This document shows, in pieces, positions 19,767 through 29,339 of a DNA stretch of 64,000 nt (position 1 is the stretch's first letter; each line of letters begins with the position of its first letter). The position numbers and the translations under genes are program-made. This stretch comes from an uncultured Opitutaceae bacterium (lineage in GTDB: Bacteria > Verrucomicrobiota > Verrucomicrobiia > Opitutales > Opitutaceae). The stretch is taken from assembly GCA_951813085.1 (NCBI GenBank), contig OX638348.1, positions 1,621,627-1,685,626 of the forward strand. The letters are read 5' to 3'. The notes under the pieces were generated by a model. It was not told the DNA's origin. It worked only from the letters and a program-made list of their open reading frames with translations, and made no database searches.

Positions 19767-20498
19767 CTAGTAGAACACCTTTTCCAAGAACAGTCCTTCT
19801 GCAGGAGCGACGAAAACCATAGGGGTTCGTTCAGCGGAATGAAGCAAGTCGCTAACTTCCGCCACCGTCATTCTACCGAGTCCCACGTTCACGAGCGTTC
19901 CCACCAAGCCTCTCACCATCTTATACATGAATCCGTCCGCCTCGAAGTTCATATAGCAATAGGCATCATCCTCGCGAATATCGATACGCGTAATATTGCG
20001 AACGGTCGACTCATACTCAACGCCTCGATTCGCTGCGAAGGCGGCAAAGTCGCGCTGTCCAGTGAGGAGGTCCGCCGCTTGGGTGATTCGCTCGAAATCC
20101 AGATTCCCTTTGATGGGCCAACAGTATCGAATATTCAATGGCGATGCGTCCCCAAACTGAAGCCGATATTGGTAGCGCTTCGAAACAGCGGAAAAGCGAG
20201 CGTGGAACGAATCGTCCACGGACTCAACATACAGGGGAGCGATCGTATTAGGTAAGCAGGAACGCATGGCGTCCTGCAAGGATTGAGGATCGTGCGCCCA
20301 GTCGAAGTCGAAATGAAAGACTTGCTCTAGCGCGTGTACTCCTGCATCGGTGCGCCCGCTCCCGACGATGCGAGTCTTCTGCTTGAAGATCTCGGACAAC
20401 GCCTCTTCAATCGCCTCCTGGACCGACAATTGGCCACTTTGCGTCTGCCATCCCGCAAAATCCGTACCATCATAGGAACAACCGCACTTCCATCTCAT
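19767..20498 (-). CDS. truA: tRNA pseudouridine(38-40) synthase
   Basis: 243 residues. The N-terminus has CSYDGTDFAGWQTQSGQLSV, the active-site block GSGRTDAGVHALEQVFHF carries the catalytic Asp, and FHARFSAVSKRYQYRL and FEADGFMYKMVRGLVGTLV are signature TruA segments. It isomerises uridines 38-40 in the anticodon arm of many tRNAs. It begins 3 nt after the ruvX stop, which indicates translational coupling in the manC-ruvX-truA-comF-accD-folC run. Confidence 0.96.
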   Translation of the reverse strand: MRWKCGCSYDGTDFAGWQTQSGQLSVQEAIEEALSEIFKQKTRIVGSGRTDAGVHALEQVFHFDFDWAHDPQSLQDAMRSCLPNTIAPLYVESVDDSFHARFSAVSKRYQYRLQFGDASPLNIRYCWPIKGNLDFERITQAADLLTGQRDFAAFAANRGVEYESTVRNITRIDIREDDAYCYMNFEADGFMYKMVRGLVGTLVNVGLGRMTVAEVSDLLHSAERTPMVFVAPAEGLFLEKVFY

Positions 20499-20501
20499 AT
20501 C

Positions 20502-20963
20502 TCAGTCACGCCCTTCTTCATCGGATTCGTAATCCGGCAAGGATGTATGTTGATTCAGGAAGTCCTGCAAGATAAGAGCCGCTGCTGCGGAATCCAATTT
20601 TCCGGAACGCCGCAGCGTATCGTCACGACCTTTCTTAAACCCTTTGGATGCTTCCTGAGTTGTCAGGCGTTCGTCGATACGGTGAACCGACAGGTCAATC
20701 GCATTCTGCACCTTCTCTATAAAGGCATCCACTTCCTTGGCCTTGAACCCAACGGAACCATCCATGTTGTAAGGATAACCGAATACAAGGTCCGTGATTT
20801 TTCGCTCTTGCACAAGCCGGGCTATATGGTCGATCCGCTCCGATTCCGATTCTTCAACCGCGGCATCTAAAGGAACCGCAACTCCGATTTCATCGCCGTA
20901 GCTCAAGCCGACGCGACGCTCTCCATAATCTATTCCGATGCAACGCAAAATACGAATGGGCAC
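20502..20963 (-). CDS. ruvX: Putative pre-16S rRNA nuclease, YqgF/RuvX family
   Basis: 153 residues, normal length. The RNase H-like fold signature is IGIDYGERRVGLSYGDEIG at the N-terminus. VFGYPYNMDGSVGFKA and VHRIDERLTTQEASKG follow, and SAAAALILQDFL near the end contains the third motif. Members trim the 5' end of 16S rRNA and also resemble Holliday-junction resolvases. It lies 24 nt after manC and 3 nt before truA. A short charged tail (LPDYESDEEGRD) is unremarkable. Confidence 0.93.
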   Translation of the reverse strand: MPIRILRCIGIDYGERRVGLSYGDEIGVAVPLDAAVEESESERIDHIARLVQERKITDLVFGYPYNMDGSVGFKAKEVDAFIEKVQNAIDLSVHRIDERLTTQEASKGFKKGRDDTLRRSGKLDSAAAALILQDFLNQHTSLPDYESDEEGRD

Positions 20964-20987
20964 GGCAAGCGCCCTTACAAGTTAACG

Positions 20988-22085
20988 CTATACGAACCGC
21001 TCATCCAAGCCTTTCACCACAGCTTTTATGCGTTCCGCTTCATCCTTCTTGCAGATCAACGTAGCGTCAGGAGTGTGAACGACGATCATGTCCTCAACGC
21101 CTACCAATGCGATTAGATGCCCATCCGACGAAACCGCGATATTGCGGCTACTCGATTCGAAAACGGCCTGACCATCCGCGACATTGCCATCGCCGTCTGC
21201 TGGGAAATGTCGCTCTATCGCTGGCCAAGAACCCACATCGTCCCAATCAAATGTGGCCGGCAGCGTGACCACATTGGTCGCTTTTTCCATCACCGCAAAA
21301 TCGATCGAGATCTTCTCCAGGTCCGGATACAGTTCCGCCAGCAATGCATCGATAGAGTCGCCCGCTTCGAGCCGTGACTCGATCGCGTCCAATCCGGACT
21401 TTAGCGAAGGCGTAAACGTAGCCAGCGCATCCGAGATCGCAGACACGCTCCAGACAAACATGCCGGCATTCCAATCGTAATCGCCGCTGTCGACGTACGC
21501 TTTGGCAGTCTCCAAATTAGGCTTTTCCTTGAATTCCGCCACTTCGAACAAGGCAGCCTCTCCCACATCGGAAAGTCGCTGACCCTTCTGTATATAACCG
21601 TACCCCGTCGCAGGTTCAGTCGGCTCGATACCGATCGTAACCAATCGAGATGCCGCTTCGGAGGCGGTAAACGCTGCATCCAAAACACTCTGGAAACTCT
21701 TGCTGTCCTTAATCAATGCATCTGCGGGCAGCAGCGCCAACGAGGCATTTGGGTCTTTACGCTTGATAAGAAGCATGGCTAGCCCAACCGCTGCAGCTGT
21801 ATCGCGACCTACCGGTTCTGCCACTACGTTTTCAGTAGGAAGAGACGGACATACTTCCCTGACGCCATCGACTTGCTCGCTATTTGTGATAACGAATACG
21901 TTTTGCGGCTCCACCAGACCATCCAATCGCTCTACTGTTTGCGTGAGCATGGGCTTGTCTCCAACAATCGGGAGAAGGTGCTTGGGACGTTTTAGGCGAC
22001 TGGCCGGCCAAAACCGTTCGCCCTTTCCACCCGCCATAATTACGACATATCTTCCTGACATAGGAAACCCAAGTTTCGCGCCCAT
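20988..22085 (-). CDS. manC: Mannose-1-phosphate guanylyltransferase
   Basis: 365 residues from 22085. MSGRYVVIMAGGKGERFWPAS could equally start at 22061 (357 residues), which fits the family better. The nucleotidyltransferase signature MAGGKGERFWP plus KRPKHLLPIVGDKPMLTQTV is clear. EPVGRDTAAAVGLAML, GYGYIQKG and WNAGMFVWSV are typical of the GDP-mannose pyrophosphorylases. The C-terminal isomerase (cupin) domain of bifunctional ManC/AlgA is absent, as in the short single-function type. It makes GDP-mannose from mannose-1-phosphate and GTP for polysaccharide or glycan synthesis. It heads the minus-strand run and is divergent from the MoeB-like gene. Confidence 0.93.
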   Translation of the reverse strand: MGAKLGFPMSGRYVVIMAGGKGERFWPASRLKRPKHLLPIVGDKPMLTQTVERLDGLVEPQNVFVITNSEQVDGVREVCPSLPTENVVAEPVGRDTAAAVGLAMLLIKRKDPNASLALLPADALIKDSKSFQSVLDAAFTASEAASRLVTIGIEPTEPATGYGYIQKGQRLSDVGEAALFEVAEFKEKPNLETAKAYVDSGDYDWNAGMFVWSVSAISDALATFTPSLKSGLDAIESRLEAGDSIDALLAELYPDLEKISIDFAVMEKATNVVTLPATFDWDDVGSWPAIERHFPADGDGNVADGQAVFESSSRNIAVSSDGHLIALVGVEDMIVVHTPDATLICKKDEAERIKAVVKGLDERFV

Positions 22086-22219
22086 GCGGCAAGGTCAATG
22101 CTTTACCGGGGTAACGCGTCCTCTTTGCGATCATTTAACGCATTCGAGACCACAGGAGGCCTATCCGCGGGCCGATTACGTTTGCCCTGCCCTAAACCTT
22201 TCCTATCTAAGCGCTACCA

Positions 22220-23392
22220 ATGACTCGCGCTACAGAACGCTTAAACTCTGAAGAGCTCGCTCGATACAGCCGCCATATCCTCCTCGACGAAATTGGCGTC
22301 GATGGGCAGCAAGCTCTCAAGAACGCCAAGGCGCTCGTGATCGGCGCGGGCGGACTCGGTAGCCCGGTAGCCATGTATTTAGCAGCGGCCGGAATCGGTA
22401 CGCTAGGAATCGCTGACTTCGATCGGGTCGAGCTCCACAATCTGCAGCGTCAGCTTCTCCACGGAACGGGAGATATCGATTCCCCAAAGACGAAATCCGC
22501 GGAAGAGCGCTTAAAGGATATCAATCCCCACGCGGCGATTCGCCTTCATGAAGATGGGGTCACCGTCAGCAATGCGATCGAGCTCTTTCGCGAATACGAC
22601 ATCATCGTCGACGGATCCGACAATTTCGGAACGCGCTACTTGAACAACGATGCGGCGTTCATTTCCGGAAAGCCGCTTATATACGGAAGCATATTCAAGT
22701 TCGAGGGCCAGGTATCCGTGTTCAATGCATCCAGCGATTCCCCCTGCTACCGTTGTCTTTTTCCGGAGCCGCCTCCTCCAGGGTCAGTACCCAATTGCGG
22801 CGAAGCAGGCGTCCTAGGGGCGCTATGCGGCATTGTCGGCAGCATGCAAGCGCTGGAAGCGATCAAGTCATTGCTTGGGATCGGCCGTTCTCTTTCCGGC
22901 AGCCTCCTCGTCCTGGAAACGCTGTCGATGCGAACGCGAAATTTAAGCATTAAGAAAGATCCGCAATGTCCTCTTTGCGGTGAATCCCCTACCATAAAGT
23001 CCTTAGATCCCGATCGGTATCAGGATCATTGCGACACATCCATTACGTCCGAACCCATGAGCGAAGAAGCGAACTATCCCATTGAAGTCAATGTCGTCGA
23101 AGCGAAACGTATTCTCGATGAGAATAGCGCTCAGCTAGTCGATGTGCGCGAACCGTTCGAGTTCGATATATGCGCTGTCGAAGACTCCACTCAGATTCCA
23201 ATGAATTCGATACCATCCAATCTAGAAAAATTGTCGAAGAGCGGGCCCTTGCTCATCATGTGCCATCATGGATCTCGGAGCATGCAAGTGACTCGTTTTC
23301 TACGTCAAAACGGATTCGACAACGCTATCAATATCGCCGGTGGAATCAATGATTGGGCCCACTCGATCGACAACAGCCTGCAACGCTACTAG
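22220..23392 (+). CDS. MoeB/ThiF-type adenylyltransferase fused to a rhodanese domain
   Basis: 390 residues. Residues about 10-250 form an E1-like ThiF domain: SRHILLDEIGVDGQQ, Rossmann GAGGLGSPVAMYLAAAGIGT, DNFGTRYLNNDA, the CYRCLF and CPLCGE zinc cysteines, and GVLGALCGIVGSMQALEAIK. Residues about 275-390 form a rhodanese domain with active-site loop MCHHGSRSMQ. The fusion (MoeZ/MOCS3-like) activates the C-terminal Gly-Gly of MoaD- or ThiS-type sulfur carriers and supplies sulfur to them. It serves molybdopterin, thiamine, or tRNA thiolation; the partner is not in the window. The molybdoenzyme MsrP about 10 kb away makes a molybdopterin role reasonable. Divergent from manC. Confidence 0.92.
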   Translation: MTRATERLNSEELARYSRHILLDEIGVDGQQALKNAKALVIGAGGLGSPVAMYLAAAGIGTLGIADFDRVELHNLQRQLLHGTGDIDSPKTKSAEERLKDINPHAAIRLHEDGVTVSNAIELFREYDIIVDGSDNFGTRYLNNDAAFISGKPLIYGSIFKFEGQVSVFNASSDSPCYRCLFPEPPPPGSVPNCGEAGVLGALCGIVGSMQALEAIKSLLGIGRSLSGSLLVLETLSMRTRNLSIKKDPQCPLCGESPTIKSLDPDRYQDHCDTSITSEPMSEEANYPIEVNVVEAKRILDENSAQLVDVREPFEFDICAVEDSTQIPMNSIPSNLEKLSKSGPLLIMCHHGSRSMQVTRFLRQNGFDNAINIAGGINDWAHSIDNSLQRY

Positions 23393-23413
23393 CTCAGAGC
23401 CCGTCCCACTAAA

Positions 23414-23440
23414 AAGGCCCACCCGAATCGAGTGGACCTT
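23414..23440. terminator. Bidirectional hairpin between the MoeB-like gene and the basic HTH gene
   Basis: Arms AAGGCCCAC and GTGGACCTT (one mismatch) surround an 8-9 nt loop, with A residues before and T residues at the end. It lies in the short space between two convergent genes, the position where a shared terminator is expected. Confidence 0.6.
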
Positions 23441-23465
23441 GAAATTCAAATAAAGGAATCGCCTG

Positions 23466-23864
23466 CTATTTCTTGCGAGACTTCGTCAAGCCAGCGGCCT
23501 TCTTAATATTGTGAAGCGTTGGGACGGATACGCCAAACTTCGCTGCCACGGCCGTGCCTTTACCGCCTGCTTTCAATGCCGCAATAATTCCCTGCTTAAG
23601 CTCAGGGGTAATTACAGTACGCTTTATGCGCTTCTTCGCTTTTCCTGCTGCTTTCTTGGCTGCCTTGCGTCCACGTGGCTTTTTCGCTCCGCCGCCCAGA
23701 GCCTGGAGCGCTTCAATCAATTCAGCGCGCGTCGAAAAGCCAGCGTCCGTATGCAAATTGACAATGCGCTTTTTCTGTTCAGCAGATGCCTTCTTTTCTA
23801 AAGCGGCTAGCTTACTCTTGGTTTCTTTAATTGCTTTAAGCGTGTTTGAAATCATGGGCCTCAT
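23466..23864 (-). CDS. Basic lysine/alanine-rich DNA-binding protein with C-terminal HTH
   Basis: 132 residues in three parts: an N-terminal charged helix (MRPMISNTLKAIKETKSKLA, then EKKASAEQKKRI), a central Lys/Arg/Gly/Ala-rich stretch (KKPRGRKAAKKAAGKAKKRI) like AlgP or histone H1 tails, and a C-terminal segment (TVITPELKQGIIAALKAG, then AVAAKFGVSVPTLHNIKKAA) that reads as a helix-turn-helix. It is probably a chromatin-like or regulatory DNA-binding protein. The ATG at 23864 follows an AAAGAG-like ribosome site; a second Met four codons in is possible. It is transcribed alone behind a convergent terminator, with an A+T-rich upstream region to 24105. No specific family name can be given. Confidence 0.75.
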   Translation of the reverse strand: MRPMISNTLKAIKETKSKLAALEKKASAEQKKRIVNLHTDAGFSTRAELIEALQALGGGAKKPRGRKAAKKAAGKAKKRIKRTVITPELKQGIIAALKAGGKGTAVAAKFGVSVPTLHNIKKAAGLTKSRKK

Positions 23865-24105
23865 AAAATTCTCTTTAAGTTATAAATCAACTCCTTTTTT
23901 AGAATAATTCAATTTATAGGCTATATTTATCCATTCAAAGCGGAATCGCTACGTATATTCCCTTATCTATAACGACAAATAAACAGGCAAATCAATGTTT
24001 AGACGCCGAAATCATATGCCCGTCTATACAATACACCTCGCGAGAAATCGTCCCATACGTAGGTTATTCTCAGGCAATCTGCAGGAAGCGTTAGCCCTTA
24101 AATCG

Positions 24106-24888
24106 CTATATGGTCATCGATGCGTAGCCACCGTCAATGACCAACTCTTCACCTGTTATAAAGGATGAAGCGTTCTTGGACGCCAGCAGAAGAGTCGCGC
24201 CGATCAGTTCATTCGACTCGCCAAAACGATTCATTGGCGTGTGCCCAAGAATACTCTCCACACGATCCTTGGTGAGTACTTTTCGGTTTTGTTCAGCCGG
24301 GAAGAATCCAGGTACGAGCGTATTCACCCTAATATTATGCGGCGCCCATTCCCTTGCCAAATTTTTGGACAAGTTGTGCACAGCTGCTTTAGTCAGTGAA
24401 TAAGTGAAAACACGCGACAACGGAATCAACCCGGACATCGAGCCAACATTAATGATCGATCCTCCCTTTCCTTGGCTGATCATTTGCTGACCGAATATCT
24501 GGCTCGCGGCAAAGACAGACTTGATATTCAAGTCCAACAAAGACTGGAATTCATCATCTGAAATTTCCATGAATGGCGTCGCCGAATTACCTCCCGCGCC
24601 GTTCACAAGTATATCCACTTTTTGATGACCTTCCAAGACCGACTTTAAAGCCGCTTCGATCGATCCCCTACTCGTGGCTTCTACCGGAAGGAAAGAAGCG
24701 GCTCCGCCCGCTTCTTCGATCCGAGCGATTCGGGCTGCCGCTTTCTCCTCGCTTCGTCCTAGCAAGTAGACGAATGCGCCCGCGCCCGCAAGGCCCTCGG
24801 CCATTGCGCCGCACAATTCACCGGTGCCCCCAGTTACGACAGCGACCTGACCCTCTAGACTAAACAATGATTCAATATATGATCCCAT
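24106..24888 (-). CDS. SDR-family oxidoreductase, fructuronate/mannonate reductase-like
   Basis: 260 residues, classical short-chain dehydrogenase. The nucleotide motif is [24 protein letters not shown] is the inner motif, and the active site has Ser ([12 protein letters not shown]) and YSLTKAA. The end [15 protein letters not shown] is standard. The variant TGGTGELCG and ILVNGAGGN resemble the YjmF/UxuB-like SDRs of hexuronate pathways, which interconvert fructuronate and mannonate, but the substrate cannot be fixed from sequence. It is the last gene of the lacI-hydroxyacid dehydrogenase-Ldh operon (10 nt gap to the previous gene). Confidence 0.85.
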   Translation of the reverse strand: MGSYIESLFSLEGQVAVVTGGTGELCGAMAEGLAGAGAFVYLLGRSEEKAAARIARIEEAGGAASFLPVEATSRGSIEAALKSVLEGHQKVDILVNGAGGNSATPFMEISDDEFQSLLDLNIKSVFAASQIFGQQMISQGKGGSIINVGSMSGLIPLSRVFTYSLTKAAVHNLSKNLAREWAPHNIRVNTLVPGFFPAEQNRKVLTKDRVESILGHTPMNRFGESNELIGATLLLASKNASSFITGEELVIDGGYASMTI

Positions 24889-24898
24889 GGCAGTATTT

Positions 24899-25993
24899 TT
24901 AAACAGTGACCTCTTTTAAGCTGTCCTTATCCCACGGCTCCAAGCCGCACTCAATAGACAGTTCATTAAATTCCTTTAATTCCGCTTCTGAAAACAATAG
25001 CCCACCGTGGGTTTTGGAAAGCGCTGCGGCCTCTGCTTCCATTTGGCCCGGGAGCATGCAGTTCTCATTCCCGTGATCAAGTATATCGTCAATGACCGCC
25101 TTTATGTTTTCCGCTTGATTTCGATTTTGGGCGAATACGCCGCTTGATATGGCATCGGGGTGGATTACTTGGAAGAAGAAGCATGGGGCTCGTTCCTCGC
25201 CATCATCCTCATCGATCCAACGACTGCGCAATGTGGGCAAGGAGCCACCGATCAACCCAGCGACGATTTCATTTATCAGCGAAAGCCCATAGCCCTTGTG
25301 AGCGCCAAATGGCATCAAGGCCGCGGCCTTGTGAGGGTCCTGAGTAGGATTTCCATCTGCATCTACAGCGGCATTTGGCGGCAACTCCATTCCTTCGCGC
25401 TTGAACTGCTCCACGCGTCCAAAGGCCACGACCGAAGTGGCCCAATCAACCACCATAGGAAAACCAATTGCGTCGGTCGTGGGGAATCCCCAAGAGTGCG
25501 GATTGGTACCCAGCGTTGCGAACTTTCCCTGGAAGGGAACGACCTCAGCCAGAGCAGAGGTACAATTCGTATAGGCGATATACCCTCTCCGAGCGGCCTC
25601 CACCATATAGCCCCCACCCCAAAGATAATGAAACGCATTGTCTACTGCTACAATTCCGACGCCGTGCGTATCAGCGAGTTCTATACATCTTTCTAGAGCT
25701 CGATATCCAGTGGATTGCCCCAGCTTCCTTTGGGCATCCCAAACCTCCACTGCGGAAAACCTCGACGGCTTCTTGATAATTTCAGCTCCCGGAACGCAGC
25801 CTTGCGAGCCGCTCCCGAGGAGTTCATCGAGATGCAGCGCTTTGATGGCATTGTGGGTACGGATCCCATGACGAGCCGCTTCCGCGCACAAACGCGCGGC
25901 ATCGCTCGCCTCATCCTCAAGGTACCCTCTCTTGCTATAAGCCGCCGCAACCAGCGCATTGTGATCGCTCTCCGATACTACGAAATAGTTCAT
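24899..25993 (-). CDS. Ldh-family (malate/L-lactate/ureidoglycolate type) NAD(P)-dependent dehydrogenase
   Basis: 364 residues, family Ldh_2. Typical segments are [20 protein letters not shown] (holding the conserved His), [51 protein letters not shown] and [20 protein letters not shown]. Members oxidise 2-hydroxy acids, for example sulfolactate, malate, ureidoglycolate or diketogulonate. A YjmC-like member sits in hexuronate clusters of Bacillus alongside a YjmF-like SDR, the same pairing seen here. It lies 22 nt after the 2-hydroxyacid dehydrogenase gene and 10 nt before the SDR gene. Confidence 0.88.
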   Translation of the reverse strand: MNYFVVSESDHNALVAAAYSKRGYLEDEASDAARLCAEAARHGIRTHNAIKALHLDELLGSGSQGCVPGAEIIKKPSRFSAVEVWDAQRKLGQSTGYRALERCIELADTHGVGIVAVDNAFHYLWGGGYMVEAARRGYIAYTNCTSALAEVVPFQGKFATLGTNPHSWGFPTTDAIGFPMVVDWATSVVAFGRVEQFKREGMELPPNAAVDADGNPTQDPHKAAALMPFGAHKGYGLSLINEIVAGLIGGSLPTLRSRWIDEDDGEERAPCFFFQVIHPDAISSGVFAQNRNQAENIKAVIDDILDHGNENCMLPGQMEAEAAALSKTHGGLLFSEAELKEFNELSIECGLEPWDKDSLKEVTV

Positions 25994-26015
25994 GTGAGTC
26001 TAATTTTAATATAAG

Positions 26016-26972
26016 CTAAAATTTGTTCGCTTGGGCGATCGGCGCCTCGCCATTAAGGAATTGCACTAAGTTCTTCGTCGCCATTGTCGCTTGCCGTATT
26101 ACCGATTCATGCGTGCGCGAACCGATATGGCTAGTAATGACCGTATTGGGGGCGCCGAGCAAGGGATGGTCCGCCGGAGGGGGCTCGATGTCGAGAACGT
26201 CTGCTCCGTAGCCACCTACCTTTCCTGAATTCAAGGCAGCTGCCATGTCTTCGGTCACCACTAGTTCACCGCGAGCGCAATTGAGCACGATCACGCCATC
26301 GCGCATCTCTGCGATTTTGTCCTTGTTGATCATTCCCCGCGTTTCATCCGATAGGAAGCAATGGAGAGAGACGACGTCAGCATTCGTCAGTACATCGTCC
26401 ATCGAATCGCAGCGCGCTACGGCATGCTCCGATGCGAAGGCATCGTCCCAATAGATATCGTACGCTATGACCTTCATACCGAATGCATTCGCTCGTACAG
26501 CAACCTCCTTGCCGATCCGTCCCAGGCCGACGATCCCGATCGTCTTACCCATGATTTCGTGACCCGTTAGGCGCTTCCACTCGCCATTTCGAGCCGCTGC
26601 AGCAGTGGTAACGATATGTTTGGTGATCCCTATGAGCAGTCCAAAGGTATGCTCCGCAACCGTGGTATGGTTGACGCCAGGCGTAAAGAGCACCGGGAGA
26701 GATTGCGACGTCGCGAACTCCACATCGATCTTGTCGAGGCCGATCCCGTATTTGCTGATGCACTTAAGTTGAGGAAGCGACTTCTCGATGACCGCTTGGG
26801 TAATGGCGTCGTCTCCGCACAGGAACGCATCGAAATCTCCTGCCAGCTCCAGCATCCGCTCCTCCGGCAAGGGACCACGCTCTCGAACGATTTCCCATCC
26901 ATTGGATTCGAGCAAGTCGTGGTGAGGTCCCGGGGTGTCTTGATAACTCGTGGTTGTAAGCAGTACTTTCAT
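26016..26972 (-). CDS. D-isomer-specific 2-hydroxyacid dehydrogenase (PGDH-like)
   Basis: 318 residues with the two-domain fold. The NAD motif is IGIVGLGRIGKEVAVRANAF. The catalytic Arg is in VLNCARGELV, the Glu in ADVLDIEPPPADHPL and the His in VITSHIGSRT. It lacks the C-terminal ACT domain of biosynthetic SerA, so it is more likely a catabolic reductase of hydroxypyruvate, glyoxylate or a sugar-derived 2-keto acid. It is the first enzyme gene after the lacI-type regulator (25 nt gap) and is followed at 22 nt by the Ldh-type gene; the three dehydrogenases are probably one pathway. Confidence 0.9.
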   Translation of the reverse strand: MKVLLTTTSYQDTPGPHHDLLESNGWEIVRERGPLPEERMLELAGDFDAFLCGDDAITQAVIEKSLPQLKCISKYGIGLDKIDVEFATSQSLPVLFTPGVNHTTVAEHTFGLLIGITKHIVTTAAAARNGEWKRLTGHEIMGKTIGIVGLGRIGKEVAVRANAFGMKVIAYDIYWDDAFASEHAVARCDSMDDVLTNADVVSLHCFLSDETRGMINKDKIAEMRDGVIVLNCARGELVVTEDMAAALNSGKVGGYGADVLDIEPPPADHPLLGAPNTVITSHIGSRTHESVIRQATMATKNLVQFLNGEAPIAQANKF

Positions 26973-26997
26973 GACTACATAAAAGATTGCGGGCGCC

Positions 26998-28068
26998 TTA
27001 TTGCGGTTTTACAGGGCCGATAGACTCTCCTGGGACGAAAGCCGGCTTAATGCGCTTGTCGCGAGAACGGGAAGGTTCCGATTTCTGAATACCCTCGAGC
27101 AGCAAGCCTACCGCTTCTTTGGTAAAATAGTCGATTCTTTGGTCAACGCTTGCCAAGGTCGGATGCAGGTGAAATGAGCAATCCAGATTGTCGAATCCCA
27201 CTATGGAAACTTCTTCTGGAACGCTAATGCCACGTTCTTGCAGAATGCGTATCGTGCCGATGGCGACCTGATCATTGATAGCCAAAATAGCCGTGCAATC
27301 CGATTGCTCGGCTAGAAAGCGCTCTCCTAGCATACGGCCTTCGGAATAGTCCATTCCCTTGCTCAGTTCATCGGAAAGCACCTTAACGTCTTCGCCCCAA
27401 CGCAGTCCCAATTCCTTGGATACATCTTTTAAGCTCTCAATGCGCTCGGCGCCATACATGATATCCTTCGTGATGCCCAATATCGCTATTTTCCGGTGCC
27501 CTTGCTCGTGCAGCTTCTCCATCGAAATCCGCATGGCGTAGCTTCGGTCCAATTCAATTCGAGGGAGATCGGACTTTACGAATGGATCGATCGCGAGAAC
27601 GGAAACGCTTTCCCTCAACTCGCGAACGAATTCCAGGTTCCCTTCGATCGGTCCTCCCACAAATACGATCCCTTCCACCTTCAGGGAAAGAAAGTGCCGA
27701 ATCACTTGTCGCTCAGCCTCCGCATTTTCTTCAATCAGCTCGATGATTGCCCGGTAGCCGGCCTTCTGTAGTTCTTCCTGCAAGGCGATGAGCTTTTTAG
27801 AAAATACCGGCGTTCCAAAAGTCTGGAAGCAAATCCCGATGACGCCAGTCTTGCCTCCTCGCAGCCCACGAGCCAGGGCGTTCGGACTGAAGCCCAATGC
27901 ATCCATAGCGCCTTTCACTCGATCAACCGTCTCTGCCTTAACGCCCGGATGCCCATTCAGGGCGCGCGATACCGTCCAACGCGAAAGCCCCAAATGCTGG
28001 GCGAGCGCGAGCGTAGTATTCACTTTTCGAGACTGCTTACCAGAGCTCATTCCCGGCTTTTCACACAC
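26998..28068 (-). CDS. LacI-family transcriptional regulator
   Basis: 356 residues (or 350 from the Met at 28050). The N-terminal HTH is LALAQHLGLSRWTVSRALNG, with hinge helix FSPNALARGLRGG, followed by a periplasmic-binding-protein-like effector domain (TGVIGICFQTF..., ending EEVSIVGFDNLDCSFHLHPT). The family usually represses a nearby sugar operon and releases DNA on binding a sugar or sugar acid. It heads the operon with three dehydrogenases, so it most likely controls that operon and itself. No operator was identified with confidence upstream. Confidence 0.93.
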   Translation of the reverse strand: MCEKPGMSSGKQSRKVNTTLALAQHLGLSRWTVSRALNGHPGVKAETVDRVKGAMDALGFSPNALARGLRGGKTGVIGICFQTFGTPVFSKKLIALQEELQKAGYRAIIELIEENAEAERQVIRHFLSLKVEGIVFVGGPIEGNLEFVRELRESVSVLAIDPFVKSDLPRIELDRSYAMRISMEKLHEQGHRKIAILGITKDIMYGAERIESLKDVSKELGLRWGEDVKVLSDELSKGMDYSEGRMLGERFLAEQSDCTAILAINDQVAIGTIRILQERGISVPEEVSIVGFDNLDCSFHLHPTLASVDQRIDYFTKEAVGLLLEGIQKSEPSRSRDKRIKPAFVPGESIGPVKPQ

Positions 28069-28202
28069 GTGTTTGGAAAATGCAATAGCTAAATGGACAG
28101 GAAGTTACGGAAGCGTTTAGAGGCAATGAAATAATGAATAAATCACCAAAATTGTTTCAATAATCTGAATACAATTCTGGGATCATTGACGGATCCGACG
28201 CC

Positions 28203-29186
28203 CTAGTAGGCGCCCCGCACGGCGCTCTCGATCTCGGTATCGTAGAGCGCTTTCAATTGCTGGTGCACGTCATCGCTCAACCGTTCCTGGTCCGATGCGG
28301 ACGCATTGCGAATCGCTTGCTCGGGCCGGCTCGCTCCCGGAATGACTGTAGAGACGGCATCGAAATCCAGAATCCAGCGCAAAGCCATCTCGGCAAGGCC
28401 TGTCCCTTCAGGGACAATGGATTCTATCTTCTTCACAAATTCCAATCCCTTATCGAAGGGGACTCCCGCGAAGGTCTCACCCACATTGAATGCGTCGCCA
28501 TCCTTATTGAAGTTACGATGGTCTTCTTCTCCAAACGCGGTGTCGGCCGAGAACTTGCCTGAAAGCAAACCGCTGGCAAGCGGCACGCGAGCAATGATGC
28601 CGATCTCGCGCTCTTTCGCTTTTTCAAGAACCGTCGCAATGAGCTTTTGACGAAATACATTAAAGATCACCTGCAGCGAGTAGAGCGATTCCAGGTTCTC
28701 GATCAGCATCTCCGCTTCAGCCACGGTTTCTACGCTCGCTCCGATTCGCCGGATCTTGCCCTCGTCCACCATTGCCTGAAGCCATTCATAGATTTCACCC
28801 GAACGCATGATCTCGCTGGGGACGCAGTGCGTTTGAACGAGATCCAGTGTCTCAACGCCCAGGCGACTCAAGGAAGCCTCAATGTCCGCTCGTACACCCG
28901 CTTCGGTATAATCGCCCGGATACATGGGACCGCGTCCCACCTTCGTCGCGATAAACAGTTCATCGGGCGTTTCTTCTTTCAAGAATTTGCCGATAAGCGA
29001 CTCGCTACGTCCATCGCCGTAGACATTAGCGGTATCAAAGAAAGTAACCCCCGACTCGACGGCTGCCGTTAGTACCGAGCGCGCTGTCGCCTCATCGACC
29101 TCGCCCCAGTTCCCGCCAATTTGCCAGCAGCCTAGGCCTACTTCTGAGATCTCAATGCCTTCCTTTCCGAATCTCCGCGTCTTCAT
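28203..29186 (-). CDS. Aldo/keto reductase
   Basis: 327 residues, (beta/alpha)8 barrel family. The catalytic tetrad can be placed: Asp and Tyr in FFDTANVYGDGRSE, Lys in FIATKVGRG and His in LDLVQTHCVPSE. The cofactor-binding end is STVIPGASRPEQAIRNA. It reduces aldehydes or ketoses with NADPH; the substrate is unknown. It is transcribed towards lacI with a 134-nt gap, so it may be its own unit or the promoter-proximal gene of the same run. Confidence 0.92.
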   Translation of the reverse strand: MKTRRFGKEGIEISEVGLGCWQIGGNWGEVDEATARSVLTAAVESGVTFFDTANVYGDGRSESLIGKFLKEETPDELFIATKVGRGPMYPGDYTEAGVRADIEASLSRLGVETLDLVQTHCVPSEIMRSGEIYEWLQAMVDEGKIRRIGASVETVAEAEMLIENLESLYSLQVIFNVFRQKLIATVLEKAKEREIGIIARVPLASGLLSGKFSADTAFGEEDHRNFNKDGDAFNVGETFAGVPFDKGLEFVKKIESIVPEGTGLAEMALRWILDFDAVSTVIPGASRPEQAIRNASASDQERLSDDVHQQLKALYDTEIESAVRGAY

Positions 29187-29339
29187 GCCTTGGACTAACT
29201 AGTTGATGTCGCTCCCATGAAAAGACAAAACACTGAATTAAGAACGAATCCTGCCTACATACAATATCCACGCGAAGTAACTTCTCCTCAGGTTAGGTCG
29301 TTCATGAAATAGCGCAGAAGCGCATCAACTTGCATCACT

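Noticed and set aside
28069..28202. LacI-type operator upstream of the regulator gene
   Set aside because: ACACACGTGT-like sequence near 28065-28075 is partly inside the coding start and not a convincing LacI-family palindrome.
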